Source of the DNA: Prorocentrum cordatum
Taxonomy: Eukaryota; Sar; Dinophyceae; Prorocentrales; Prorocentraceae
Length of the DNA: 64,000 nt
Assembly: GCA_963575745.1 (NCBI GenBank)
Contig: CAUYUJ010018650.1
Span: forward strand, 101,311 to 165,310
Direction: 5' to 3'
In this document: one piece after another, positions 20,797 through 32,156 of the stretch
Position numbering within the stretch: position 1 is the first letter of the stretch
Layout of the letters: each line of letters opens with the position of its first letter
Position numbers and translations under genes: made by a program
Notes under the pieces: generated by a model
Told to the model about the DNA's origin: nothing
Seen by the model: the letters and a program-made list of their open reading frames with translations, nothing else
Database searches by the model: none

Positions 20797-22496
20797 GTGG
20801 CGCAATCTCCTTCTCCTCCTCTGCGCTCTTCTCGTTCCCGGCGCGGTCGCAACCAGCCCTACGTCAACCTGTGGCTCCCGACGGGCAAGTTCGTGCACCT
20901 TTCGGGCGTGCAGGTCGTCGATGCTGCTGGACATGCTCGCGTTGAGCGCGACCCCTACGAACAAAAAACAACTAGCTACTTATCCATGAGTGCTGGGCCA
21001 AGCAGTTTGAGCAACAGCCTGTTTCGGTGGAGGCGCAGCGCGAGCTCATTCATCAGTACGGGCGTCGTTGGCATCTCCCTGCCATCTGCCCTCCGGACGT
21101 GGCTGTCCATGGCGAATATCTTCGCCGACGTGGGAAGTCGGCTCCGGGCCCCGATGGCATCCCTTATCCCGCCCTGCTCAACGATCGCATCATTGAGGCT
21201 CTTGCCGAAGTGGCTGAATATTGTCATTCGGGCCTGCTTCCGTTTCTTTCCTTGTCTTTTTCCACCCTTGCCACGCTCCCCAAGGGGCAGTACGATGAGG
21301 ACCGCGTGGAGATGGTACGCTCGCCCGACCACTTGCGCCCTCTCAGTGGACGCAACGCCGACGCCCAGGCCATCGCACCATCGCTGGCGGACACGCGCAC
21401 GTGATGAACTTCATCGTGACGCGGCTCGCTCCAGAGGAACAGTGCGGGTTCGTGAAACACTGGCGCTTCACCGACAACATCGTGGAGCTTGACTCGCACA
21501 TGGTTCAAGCCTCGTTCCGCCCGCCAGGGGGTTCTCCTCTCCGCCAGGCTCGCGATGGACTGCGGCGCGGCCTTCGTCTCCATGGCGCATTCGTGGCTCA
21601 TCCTGGTTCTGAAATCCCAGGGTTGGCCTGATTTCATAGTCGGCCTCTTCCACTCCATGTACGACTGATCCATGACTGTCATCAGCGTGGGTGGTTTCTG
21701 GGTCCCGAGCTTCCTCCACGGCGCCGGCGCATTTCAGGGCGACCCGCTCAGCTCTCTGTTCTTTGTCCTTGGTACCGACCCCCTCGTGCTAGGGCTTCGC
21801 GCCGTGGTCGCGCGCAAGGGGATCTTCAGGCTCTGCGCGGACGACGTCGGCTTTTCCCTCTGGGATCTCACGGCGTTTGCTTCAATCCAGCACCTCTACG
21901 TCTGGTGCGTCGTGCGACGGACCTCGCCGAGAAGCTACAGAAGCGCGTGCTCTCGCCCACATGCTCGAGATACGCTCCTGCGCTCGTGGTGCTGTTCTGC
22001 GAGTGGTTGGAGCAGCATGTCTCGGCATGGTACAATATTCGCATCGAGCCATATTTTGAATACTTCGGCATGCAGTTGGGCCAGAATTCGACGGCGACGC
22101 AATGGCTTAAGCCGTCGAGCAATATCTTCTTTCGATCATCTCGTCTCGGACTTTTCCCGCGAATCCATGACGCAGAACATCTTTGAATACAACATCAGAG
22201 TCCTCCCTGTCCTGAGTTACAAGTCCCAGTTCGTAGCGCCGCCCGCCGCGCTGATCACTGGGCAGTCTGTTGCCCTTGCCAAGGTGTTCCGGTTCCCCAG
22301 GGAGGCGCTCCCGCAGTGGGCTGGTTTCCACATCGATGCCTTGGGCTTCCCACGCGTTACGCCGATCGAGACCTACGCCATGTCCATCATGACCCGTTTC
22401 GCGTTGACCACGTGCACGGTCTGGGCCACTTTGCTCCAGCAGACCCGTGCCCTAATCGAGGAGGCCCTGCCACTGAGGCCCTCGGTGATCGCATAG
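20797..22496 (+). pseudogene. LINE B reverse transcriptase, family I
   Basis: Pieces in shifting frames carry RRRGKSAPGPDGIPYPAL (about 21130), LPKGQYDEDR then RPLSG, CGFVKHWRFTDNIVELDSHM (about 21440), motif A MDCGAAFVSMAHSWL with Asp at 21558, motif B FQGDPLSSLFFVLGTDPL (about 21740), motif C LCADDVGFS (about 21835), motif E YFEYFGMQLG (about 22055), and thumb VLPVLSYKSQFVAPPAALI. It aligns in order with the intact family I reverse transcriptase at 271-3651. Catalytic residues are kept; only the frame is broken. Confidence 0.75.
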
Positions 22497-22559
22497 GCTC
22501 GCTCACCCAGCCGTGGTGGCACGCGCCCCTCCTCGCCCTGAATCTTGAGCGCGCTGCAG

Positions 22560-23113
22560 GGTTTCATCCTGAGTGGCACCTGCGTGATCGTGGTCATTTG
22601 ACGTCTCTGCGCGCCGCTTGGGCCCGCGGTCGGCTGCCGGCTTCCCGCATCCGGCGTGCCGTCCAGAACGCCACACTCAAAGAATGGTGAGATATGGATT
22701 GGAACGCCTTGTTGATGGCTAGGTGGAGTAGCTTCGTGGACACACACTCGTTTTCTTCTGATGCCCCTGAGGTTGCCTTAGCTTCTCTCCGTGCTTTGCC
22801 GCGCCCTGTTCGCACTCTAGTGCTCCGCGCTTGGATGCACGGATGGTTCACCACAAAGCGCATGCATGAAGCTGTCCGGCATCCCTGCTTCTGTTGTGGG
22901 CGCCCCAACGCTGATCAGCGCCATATGTGTGCTTGCCCGCTATTCTGGGCTCTCTTCGAATGCTGGCCCAGGCCGCCCCCGAATTGCACAGACAGCAGGC
23001 TTGGTATCACCTCTCGCGCAGGGCTTTTCCGCCTGGCTGCTGCACACAAGGTGTTCCATACAGCCAAAGAGGCTTATGATCAGGGCCACCCGAGGGCCAC
23101 CATTATCCACTAA
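22560..23113 (+). pseudogene. LINE B C-terminal Cys/His cluster
   Basis: The frame from 22694 reads WMHGWFTTKRMHEAVRHPCF, then CCGRPNADQRHMCACPLFW: C-x2-C...H...C, the counterpart of the cluster near residues 1013-1032 of the first LINE (WGGGWITESRMRNSYSCC). It stops at 23111-23113, about 75 bp before the CAT array. Confidence 0.65.
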
Positions 23114-23189
23114 GCGCAGAATATCATTCGTCGCGAGCGCCTGTCGGTGGCGCTGTGATTGGTCGGAGTTACTTCCTGGAGGGTTCGTG

Positions 23190-23242
23190 ATCACTATCAC
23201 CACCATCATCATCATCACCATCACCATCACCATCACCATCAC

Positions 23243-23341
<99 letters not shown>

Positions 23342-23460
23342 ACTCATACTCATGATCATCATAAGCATCATCATCAGCAGCATCATCATCATCCTCATGA
23401 TCGTCATCATCACCATCAATCATTATTATCATTATTATTAATATTATTTTTAGTTGTACC
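23190..23460 (+). repeat. CAT microsatellite, 3' flank of LINE B
   Basis: Nearly pure CAT from about 23195 to 23340, degenerating to about 23460; a further CAT/ATC-rich stretch runs to 23580. Same motif and strand as the 5' flank. Confidence 0.92.
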
Positions 23461-23715
23461 AGTATTATTATCACTATTGTTATTATCGGCATCATCATCC
23501 TCATCATCACACTCAGCATCGTCAACAGCATCCGAACCAGCATCAGCATCATCATCATCATCATCAGCAGCGTCATCATCCTGCTCCCCCTTCTCCTGCC
23601 ACGGGTAAAGTAGAAGGAATGGGATCACCACTAGTGATGCGGATGATGCTGATAATTAGAATATGCTGATTCTGATGACGATGGCGATGGTGCTGGTCAG
23701 GAGATGGTGATGAAG

Positions 23716-23725
23716 GTGAACATGA

Positions 23726-23781
<56 letters not shown>

Positions 23782-24123
23782 ATGATGATGCTGCTGCAGA
23801 TGATGATGGTGAGGAGGAGGAAGGTTATTACAGTGGAGGCCCATGCTAAGAAGCACCCTGCTTGCCTCCAGGGTGTCTTGGGTTTCTTGGGTTTCGATGG
23901 TTTTGCTGTGGAAAGCGTGACGTTTTCACACAATCAATGGACGTCCTGGGATCTCAGGGTTGGCTTTCTTGTGGAAGGTTTATTGTGGACTGGCCTCCAC
24001 CGTATGAGTATTCGGATGATGATGGTAATGCTACTGGTGATGATTATGATGCTGATGCTGACGCTGATGCGGATGTTGATATTCATGATGTTGATGATGA
24101 GGATGAGGAGGAGGAGGATCATG

Positions 24124-24211
<88 letters not shown>

Positions 24212-24365
24212 GGAGGAGTGGGATGAGGATGGTGATGCGTATGAGGACGGTCATGAGGATGAGCATGAAGATGAAGATGATGATGATCATGCTGCTGCTG
24301 CTGAGGAGGAGGATCAGAAGGAGGAGGAGGAAGAGGAGGCGGAGGAGGAGGAGGAGGAGGAGGAG
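23716..24365 (+). repeat. CTG/GAT arrays: 23716-23800, 24020-24235 (GAT), 24310-24365 (GGA)
   Basis: Two trinucleotide blocks separated by about 200 bp of unique sequence (23825-24005). In the second, GAT is followed by GGA on the same strand. Confidence 0.88.
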
Positions 24366-24477
24366 TGTTGAACAACGATGGTGATCCTCTATAAACAAGT
24401 CCTCGGCCATCGAGGTGTCTGACAGTTTTTGTGCCTTTCCTGGCCTCCTGGGGCACCCTCGTCTCCACGGCGTGGGG

Positions 24478-24535
24478 GAGGAGGAGGACCAGGAGGAGGA
24501 GGAGGAGGAGGAGGAGGAGGAGGAGGAGGAAAAAA
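24478..24535 (+). repeat. GGA microsatellite
   Basis: About 55 bp of nearly pure GGA. Confidence 0.85.
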
Positions 24536-24539
24536 TGAG

Positions 24540-25990
24540 GAGGAGGACGACGAGGAGGAGTTTGATCTGGAGGCAGACGTTCCGCAGCTTGAAGGCGCTT
24601 GAAGGGTGAGGAGGAGTTGGAGGACGAGGACGAGGAGTGAGGGAGGACGAGGGGGCGAGTGCGCAGGTAGAGATATTTTGAAGAAGGGTGATGGGGACGG
24701 GAAGGCCGTTCTTCACCGGGACGTTGAGGTCAGCGACCGCGAGATACGTGCGACACGTCGGTAGACCGAGGAACGAACGGAGCGGCCAACTACAACGACG
24801 CGCCGCTCTTGTACCAGCAGAACTGACAGACCTGGCGGCTTGGCAGTCCGCTGTCTGCCGCCATTGCATGCAGTGTTGTGTCCTTGCGCCTCGGCGTCTG
24901 ACTTCTGCGTTGCGTTGCGCTGCCATGGGTGTGGCGTGGGGGCCCACACAGGGCCCCAAGATCCGCGGGAGCTCTCCGGAGCCCCGGAGGACTCTCCGTC
25001 GCTCTTCCCCCCACTGGGGAAGGCGAAGGGAAGCATGGACCCGTGCACATTCTACGTTGCGACCTTCAGTGCGATGCCATGGCGCTCCGATTTCAGCGGC
25101 CGCCCCGCCAGTGCGCCATGCGTGACTGAGGAGGGTGCCGTTCTGCAATCCGCTACCATGTGCTGGGAGCCTTGTGCTCTTCTTGTCAGGGTGCACGTGC
25201 ACTTCCAAGCTTATGTGGTGCGCCGTATCTTCTACACCAGGTGTGGCCGATACATGTTTTGGTAAATTTGCCGCCTTGCCCGAGCATGTGTCCATGATCC
25301 AGATGCTTGCGGCGAACCCCGCCGCCATGCCAGCGATCCAACACAGCGCGAAGGAGGTTGAGGTCAATACCCACGCCACGCCAACGCGCGATCTGAACTC
25401 GCGTGTGCCTTGCACTCGACCTTGTCTACTCGGTGTAGGGTCCGAATCGGAGCCCTTTTTGGCCGTCTTGGCGGGTTATCGGGCAGTCTTGGAATCATCT
25501 GGGGGCTCTATTGGTGCAAATTTTGGGCACCTGGAGCATCTTCTTCTCGGAGTGCCTCGCTGGATGCCTCTACGGGCGTCTCTCTGAGGCCTCTGAGATT
25601 TCGTTGTGGCACCTTGGCCAGATCTGGCAAGTTTTTGATGATTTGTTGGGCCGTCGCTGGTCGGTCTCCCGGTGAGCTTGCGACCCGCACATGTGTGGGT
25701 GGTGGCAGAAGTGGGGGCTGGTGCAGAAAGACGGGGGCCGTGCGGGTGGGACCAAAGGCCGCGCCAGGAATGATGAGCCGCCATTCCCCGCAGGTGTCCT
25801 TCGAATACATGTTCTCATATGGCAGATCGGGGCTCGCTCTGAGACGTGTGCCGAAGCACGGGGCACTTCTGCACCCTTTGTAGCCCTGCTGCCGACCCCC
25901 CCGCGAGGCTCCGAGCGCCCACGGGCTTTGGCCACCGTGGCCCTTCTCTCCTCTGGCTCGCGCGCCCTATTCGCAGCCCGCTGGCCTCGG
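24540..25990. other. No recognised gene
   Basis: A 493-codon minus-strand frame crosses 23934-25415, but half of it is microsatellite translation and the rest (24700-25415) matches nothing I know. Confidence 0.4.
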
Positions 25991-26031
25991 CGTGCCCGCC
26001 GCCCTACCCCGGAGACCCAGCCCATCAGCAT

Positions 26032-26363
26032 GGCCACGCCCCGCTCGGCCTTCCCGCCGCCGCCCCAGCCGCCCGCGACGCGCTGTCCGCCGCCTTCGTG
26101 CCGCGCCCAGGCGCGCCAGCTGCCCGTGCAGCCCGCGCAGCCCGCGGCGCCGAGCTCAGCCGCGCTCGCGGCGCCAGATGGCCGCCTACTGCGAGGGCGG
26201 GGGCGTCTGGATCCCCGCCCTCTCCGCCGTGGGCGCCGGCTTCGCGATCGGCCTGGCGGCGATCGGGAGCGGCGCGGGCCAGGGCATCGCTTCTGGCCGT
26301 TGCATCGACGGCATCAGCCGCCAGCCAGAGGTCGGTGGGACGGCAGGCGGGGCGAGCTCTTGA
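26032..26363 (+). pseudogene. atpH: Plastid ATP synthase subunit c (AtpH-like) precursor, truncated relic
   Basis: From 26178 one frame reads [20 protein letters not shown] then [20 protein letters not shown] and E, the first transmembrane helix and polar loop of a CF0-type c subunit (RQPE loop as in chloroplast AtpH). The second helix with the proton-binding acidic residue is absent; the frame stops at 26363 after unrelated residues. Just upstream, in another frame, [20 protein letters not shown] resembles a dinoflagellate plastid transit peptide (F-V-P motif), so the targeting sequence and the mature part are one frame apart. In peridinin dinoflagellates this gene is nuclear. It could be a pseudogene or one exon whose partner I cannot find here. 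The symbol is by homology. Confidence 0.6.
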
Positions 26364-27408
26364 AGAAAGACAGCGCCCAGGTCCGCATCGCCATCGGGAC
26401 GGCCATCGTCGGGGCGCCGCGCTGGTGCTCCAGAACAAGATGTGGAAGCTCGACCCGTCGGGCCTCCGCCTGATCGTCACCATCCCCATGATGCGAGCGC
26501 TTGCGAAGAACGCGACGTGCGACGACGTGGACGCGATGTGGGCCAACGCCGATCCCGAAGGCCCCTGCTTACTCGACCAGGCGCGCGGCATCTACGACGA
26601 CTTCCGCTGGGACGCCCCCGCCTCCCCGTTCGAGGTGCACTTCAGCGGCGAGGACTTCGACCCCCAGACCTGCACCAAGGACACCCTGGACCACCGCGCG
26701 CGCGAGGCGTGGCCGCTCTCTCGCCGCGACCAGGCGACAGGAGCACGTGCACGTGCCGAGCATCCAGCTCAAGCTGCTCCGCGGCTTCATCGACGTGGGC
26801 GCTGACGCCAGAGGCCAGAAGCGGCGGTGGCGATGCTGCGTGGGAGCAGAGCCCTCGGCAGACCGCCTCAGCCACGTCGCCCCAGACCTCGTCAACCACG
26901 GCTGCAGCACTTGTGGCGTGGCCGACACGGCGCGGCACGCCAATCGGGAGTGCCCAGCCACTGCCCAGAGGCTCGCGCAGACCTCGGCCTTGAGGTCAGC
27001 GCCGTCGGCGCGAGCCTGCCTGAGGCCGAGACGGCAGCCCTCCGGCTGAACGGCCGGGTGCGGGCCGACCGGGGCATCCACCCCAGAATGTGCGCCATCG
27101 AGCATGCGAAGGCCATCGTGGGCAATCGCAGGCTCGCCCGCAAGATCCTGGAGCTGAAGCTCGTCGTCTTCGACAGCCACTTCAACGTCCTCGAGGGCTT
27201 TGGCGCCTCGAGGGCGAATTCGACCAACGGTGCAGCTAGGACTATGAAGACATCCTGCTGTGTAACAGCGAGTTTCAGGTCTTCCTCGGAGTGGGCCTTG
27301 CGAGGGGCAGCGCCCTGCAGAGCCACTCCGAGTGCAATGACCTCCTGGAGGAGCTGCGTAGCACGAACACCAATGAGAGCGGCGACCATTGCCCGAACAG
27401 CAACTGAC
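26344..27408 (+). other. Coding-like sequence, unrecognised product
   Basis: Directly after the c-subunit relic, protein-like sequence continues in changing frames: [100 protein letters not shown]; a C-x2-C...H...C group near 26900-26955; IEHAKAIVGNRRLARKILEL; LVVFDSHFNVLEGF; and DYEDILLCNSEFQVFLGVGL ending at a TGA near 27406. Composition looks like real codons rather than shadow frames. I do not recognise the product. The frame changes could be introns, decay, or several fragments side by side. Confidence 0.35.
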
Positions 27409-27409
27409 G

Positions 27410-28120
27410 CGACTCGCACGCACGTGCTCACATTTTGTCCCGCTGCTAGCGTCCTGCTGGCAGCTGCGCGCCGACCGCCCAGGCGCGCGCCCGCGGGCTC
27501 CCGGGCGCCCCTCCCCCTTTTCGACTTTTTGACCCTGGGAGGCTTGACTTCTTTTCGGCGGCAAGCGCCGCCGCGCCGAACAGCGACCGAGCTGGTGGCG
27601 ATCGCACCCCGCCGACCTGTTTCCGGACAGTGGACAGTGCCAGCGGGGCCTTCGCCAGTGGGCCCCCCGCACCGCTGCCGCGCGCGTCCATCTCGCTTGT
27701 CCGTTCAGCGGGGGCCTCCCTGCTTACGTTCCGCCTCCGCCCCCGCTTGCAGTCCTGTCGAGTGCTCAGGGATCGTATGCCAGTCGGCAGCGAGGATTCT
27801 TAGCCGCATTCTGCTCCGCGCTCGGCGAGGTTGAGGGCTGGCAGCGCCTCCCTGCCCCCGTCGGCGCCCCCTCGGGCCCTGGCGAGGCTGGCCCGGCGGT
27901 GCCTTCTCAATTCGCCCAGGGGGGGCCTCAAGGAAAAACCCTGCGCCGAGCAATTTCTGCGCTTCCGCGCCGGCGCTCTTCCCCCGCCTGCGGGGGCCGG
28001 CGACCCTGCCCATGTTTGCGACCAGCCTGTGGCCTCGTCCACGGACCGCCCTCTGCGACGGCAACGACCAGCTCCTCGCCGACCACCAGGAGTGCGAGCG
28101 CGAAGTTGCACCCGCATCCT
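27410..28120. other. No recognised gene
   Basis: GC-rich sequence with only shadow frames. Confidence 0.45.
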
Positions 28121-28124
28121 CGAG

Positions 28125-28650
28125 GGCTTCCGGCCATGCCCGCGCAGCGATCCGCACTGGTAGAGCAGGCCGGGATCGCTGCGCGGGGGGCCCCACCCGC
28201 GGGTTCCCGCACTCATGACCAACGCTGGGCCCCCACCTGTGGGTCCCAAGGCCCTTCGGCCCCGTGCGTTGCGGTTTGAGCCGGTCTCGCCTGCGCCCAG
28301 GGGCTGGGCGGGTCGCCGCCAGCTTGAGCATGTGTGAGCCGATTTGGCAGCGCTGACTGCGAGAGCTCATCCTCTGTGCTTGCCCGACGTCGACGCGGGC
28401 TGAATTTTCGACGGGCTCAGTCGTCCTCGGTGCAAGGCTACTGGCCGCACAAGCCTCGAATTTCGGCTGTGCTGGGCTGTTTGGTTGCCCGCCTTCTTCC
28501 CCTGGCGCGCCCTAGGGTGCTGGTTTGGGCTGGCGATGCGGGTTCAATGTCTTTTTCGAGTCGCGCGGGGGTCAACTCAAGGAGTACTGCTGCGCTTTGC
28601 ACACTGTAGCCGCAATTTAGTTGCCCCGCTCATGCGCCGCTTCACCCCGC
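28125..28650 (+). repeat. Long direct repeat R6, copy a
   Basis: About 530 bp matching 28935-29470. Landmarks: CGCGCAGCGATCC, GGTAGAGCAGGCC, CGCACTCATGACCAACGCTG, GCCGATCTGGCAGCGCTG-like, CCCGACGTCGACGCGGGCTG, GGGGTCAACTCAA, GAGTACT. No product recognised. Confidence 0.85.
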
Positions 28651-28934
28651 CTATGGTGCCGGGGGGGGGGGTCGAGTTGGGCGTGTTTCCCGCCCTGACG
28701 CGGCCACGTCCTCGAGGGCATCCGGCGCCTCGGGGTCAGACGTCATCGAGGGTTTCCAGGCGCTTCGAGTGCAGTTATGTTTTTTCTCTCGTCGAATCTG
28801 GCATCCTGCAGAGTGTTGGTGGCGGACGACGCCTTCATATGGTGGGCCTCCACGTTGTGAAGGTGGGGGCGTCGCCGACGACCCGCCGAGTCTCCCCGAG
28901 GACATCTACGTCGTTTGCGACAGCGTGGTCTGGC

Positions 28935-29470
28935 CGCCATGGCCGCGCAGCGATCCCCACTTGGTAGAGCAGGCCAGGATCACTTCGCGGGGGCCCCATC
29001 CGCGGGTTCCCGCACTCATGACCAACGCTGGGCCCCCCACCTGTGGGTCCCAAGGCCTTTCGGCCCCGCGCCTTGCCCCTTGCGCCAGTCTCGCCTGCCC
29101 CTGGGGGCCCCGCCGGGCTGGGGCGGGCGGATCGCCGCCAGCTTAGACCATCTGTGAGCCGATCTGGCAGCGCTGGTTGCGAGAGCTCATCCTCTGCGCT
29201 TGCCCGACGTCGACGCGGGCTGAAATGTCGAGGTGCTTAGTCGTCCCCGGCGCGGCGAGGCTACTGGCCGCGCGATCCTCGAGTTTCGGCCGTGTTGGGC
29301 TTTCGGGCTGCCTGCCTGCCTCCCCTTGCGCGCCCTGGGAGTCCTTGGTTTGGGCTGGTGGTGCTGCGGGTTCCATGCCTCTTTCCAGTTCGCGCGAGGG
29401 TCAACTCAAAGAGTACTCCTGCGCAGTTCACATTGCAGCCGCAGTTCGGTTGGCCCGCTGCAGTCGCTCT
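28935..29470 (+). repeat. Long direct repeat R6, copy b
   Basis: Second copy of 28125-28650, same order of landmarks, about 810 bp further on. The sequence between the copies (28650-28935) is unrelated. Confidence 0.85.
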
Positions 29471-29479
29471 CACTATAAG

Positions 29480-29990
29480 GCGTTTTTGCTACGTGCTTGA
29501 TTCGGACGCGCGCCTCCACATGGGGAGCATGGACCAAGTATGCTCTTGTGCGCCCCACCCTTCTCTCTTATATTTCTGAAAGATGCAGCTCTGGTAGCAG
29601 ACCAGTCTCTGGCGTCGAGACTGTAGACCGATTGATGCTTCGCAGCATTCCTTCTCGATTGGCGTGCATCTCAGCTCCGTAGCTGGCCTAGAGCTCGAAA
29701 TTAATTCAGGAACCGCGCATCATTGCTGGTAAAATATTTACAGTGCGAACAATTTGTTCAGTCGTAGCTGCGCTTACAGGCCGAATTCAGACGTCTCGAT
29801 ATCGCTGGCGAATGTACATGATGACCTTCTGCTTCGAGAAGCGCTTCTCAGCTTCGTAGACAGCCTACAGCTCGAACAGAGTAGAGAAAACGATCATGAT
29901 CTCTTAAACAATTATCAGAGACCCTCGATGGGGGAGGGACGGAGGGGGGGTGCGGCGGGGAGGAGACCCCCGTCGCCCCCCAGGGATAGT
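29480..29990. other. No recognised gene
   Basis: Moderately AT-rich unique sequence without a recognisable product. Confidence 0.45.
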
Positions 29991-29994
29991 TAGG

Positions 29995-30185
29995 GGAACG
30001 AACAATGACATAAACATAAATACTCGGAGGTCCGCGCAAATTTCTCGGACCGGCGCTGACCTCCCTGGCGGCGCCTCCGGCGCCGCCCCGGGCAAGCTCT
30101 GCGCGCCAGGGAGGGGGGTCCAGCGCCGATCCGAGAAATCCGCAAGGGCCTCCGAGTTTTTATGCTTATGTCATTGTTCGTTTCC
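29995..30185. mobile_element. Foldback (MITE-like) element family F1, copy a
   Basis: 191 bp with long inverted arms. The left end, GAACGAACAATGACATAAAC then CTCGGAGGTCC and TTTCTCGG, reappears as the complement of the right end (GGCCTCCGAG, TATGCTTATGTCATTGTTCG). The centre is GGCGCC-rich and self-complementary. Too small to code. Flanking bases GTTAGG and GTAAGG could be remnants of a target duplication but are not conclusive. Confidence 0.75.
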
Positions 30186-30615
30186 GTAAGGTCAGGCGAT
30201 CGCAAACATGGATCAAGGGGGCGTGGATTAGCGACGGGTCCCGTTTCCATGGGAAATCGCGGATTTCCGCCGCCGAACGCGGCGGCACGGGCCGCATTTT
30301 GTGGAAGGCACCTCCCCCGATCCATGGATTTGGCGACCGCGCGCCAGATCCATGGATCGCCAATCCATGCTTGCGCGCCCCCGATCAGGGACCTGCTCCC
30401 CGCCCTTCTCGAACCAGGCGCCGCACAGTCACCAACACACTTCACAAATCAGACGCGCCGATACGGGCGAATGGCCCAGGGGAGAGCAGTACCGATGATC
30501 TATGCCTTCGAAAATGCTCCCGGGCGAATGCGCGTAATGCCCGCCCCTGGGTTATTCGCCCCTATCGTCGCCGCCGATGCTCCGCCCTCGCCCCCCAGAG
30601 GCTCCCAAGATGACC

Positions 30616-30675
30616 CCTCCTCCTCCTCCTCCTCCTCCTCATCCTCCTCCTCCTCCTCCTCCTCCTCCTCCTGCT
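30616..30675 (+). repeat. CCT microsatellite
   Basis: About 60 bp of nearly pure TCC. Confidence 0.9.
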
Positions 30676-30817
30676 CCCCTCCTCCCCCTGGGCTATTCGC
30701 CCCTCTCCCGCCTCTGACCACTCCGCTGGGCGGCCGTGCGCGCACATGGGGAGGGGAGCGGCACGCGGCGCCCCTCGGGCGCCCTCGGCGCGGCGGCCCC
30801 GCTCCTCCAGGGCGCCA

Positions 30818-30980
30818 AGGGGCCCAGGGACACGCGAACAGATGCACACAAATCCCAGGAGTCCCCACACTTTCGCACATCTCCTTGATGTTCGTCTTCC
30901 CCCCCCCCGCTGCCCATGTTTTCCCAGATTTTCCTGGACTTCGACGTTTGATGGTGTCTGTGTGCTTTTTCCCCCTCCTG
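30818..30980 (-). repeat. Dispersed repeat F3, copy a
   Basis: The complement shares with 34000-34160 and 48017-48180 an ordered set of words: GGA(A)3, CACACAGACAC, CCAGGAAAAT, ATGGG, GGGAAGAC, TTTGTGTG, GTGTCCCTGGGCCCC. About 160 bp. Noncoding. Confidence 0.7.
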
Positions 30981-30984
30981 AAGG

Positions 30985-32150
30985 AAGCGCCCGTTCAGCG
31001 GCGGGACACGCCGCGCGGCGGGCTTGTGCTCTGGTGCGGTCTCCCCCCGAAACCCTTGGAGCGTCAAGGGCCGCCAGGTCCCACGGGGTCACGCCGAGGG
31101 GGAACGCGACCCGCGCGGACCAGGGACCAGGGACCAGGGGCCAGCCCCAGACCCCCGACGTCATTTTTGTTCCCTGTGTCGGCCCCCAAGGGTCTCGACC
31201 CGTTCCCCAGGAGTTGTTTTATTCATCCCGAGTTGTTTTTTTGTTCACGGCCCCGAGGCTCGGGAAGGGCCCCCCCAGAGACCGCGAATAGCGAAACGCT
31301 CGTCTTCCTGTGCCTCGAGGGGGGCCAGCAGACCCTGGCCTGGCGGGCGCGGCCCGCGCGGGAGAGGGCTCTCGCCGCCAGGAGCCAGGAGCACGCGCGT
31401 GCGCCCCGCGCGCGGCACCGCCCGTGCCTGCCGCCGACCCCCGCACGCCCCGCGGCGCGCGCGACGGAGGTGCCGGCGGGCTCTCCACGCTCTCGGCGCT
31501 CGGCCGGGGACCCGCAGATCGGGCCCCGCCCCCCCGTGCTGGAACGCGGCGCGTGCCGTGTTCGAAGCGTCCGGGTCGAACACGCTGCGTGTTGGCTCCG
31601 CACGTATCGGCTCACGCTTCGGCGCACTCCTGGCGCCAGGCGTGCGCTTTCAATCAGCGGGTCGAGCTCCGTGTGAACGCACTGCGGGTTGCGTGTTGCA
31701 CAGCGGGGCAGGTGAGGTCAAGATCAGACAGATGGTCCTGGGGCGAACAGGCCCCTGAGGTGGAGTCGAGGCCCAGACGTATCCGACGATGTGATCTGTC
31801 GAGCTGCTGCCCCAGAGCTCCCGACTCCTTCCACGGGACAATGTTTTCTTTCTTTTGGATTCGTTGAGTGAGTCCGAGATGCCCAATTGGTTGTTAGGTC
31901 GTCAGGTCCCGGGGCCAAGAAACGCCCGCGAGAGGCCGACCATTGAGGAATCACGCCGGGGATCGAACAAACAAAAGAAGTTCTGAGGCCCACGCCGCAA
32001 GCAACAGCCGTGGCGTCGGACGTCTTCGCCCATGGGGCCCCAGGTCAACCCCTCTGGTGCGAGGATCACACCGCGCCTCACACATCGCGGCGTGGGCCAG
32101 AGAGGCTCCCACACAGCAGCCTCTCCAGCCCAGCGGTGCGCCAAGCCGGG
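30985..32150. other. No recognised gene
   Basis: GC-rich; long frames at 31020-31680 are mutually overlapping shadows. No domain recognised. Confidence 0.4.
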
Positions 32151-32156
32151 TGAATC

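Larger units (their letters stand above)
18476..23187 (+). mobile_element. LINE B, family I, spliced-leader-headed, inserted in a CAT/ATC microsatellite
   Basis: About 4.7 kb from spliced leader to the CAT array at 23190. Order: leader, about 165-nt 5' UTR, ORF1-like coiled-coil protein, APE endonuclease, CADD-type reverse transcriptase, Cys/His cluster, about 75-nt 3' UTR, no poly-A. The same microsatellite motif in the same sense on both sides is what insertion into a pre-existing array would give. Many frame changes show it is dead. Confidence 0.82.

Noticed and set aside
23934-25415. 493-codon minus-strand frame
   Set aside because: Half is GAT/GGA microsatellite; the rest has no recognisable domain and no clear codon signal, so it is left unannotated.
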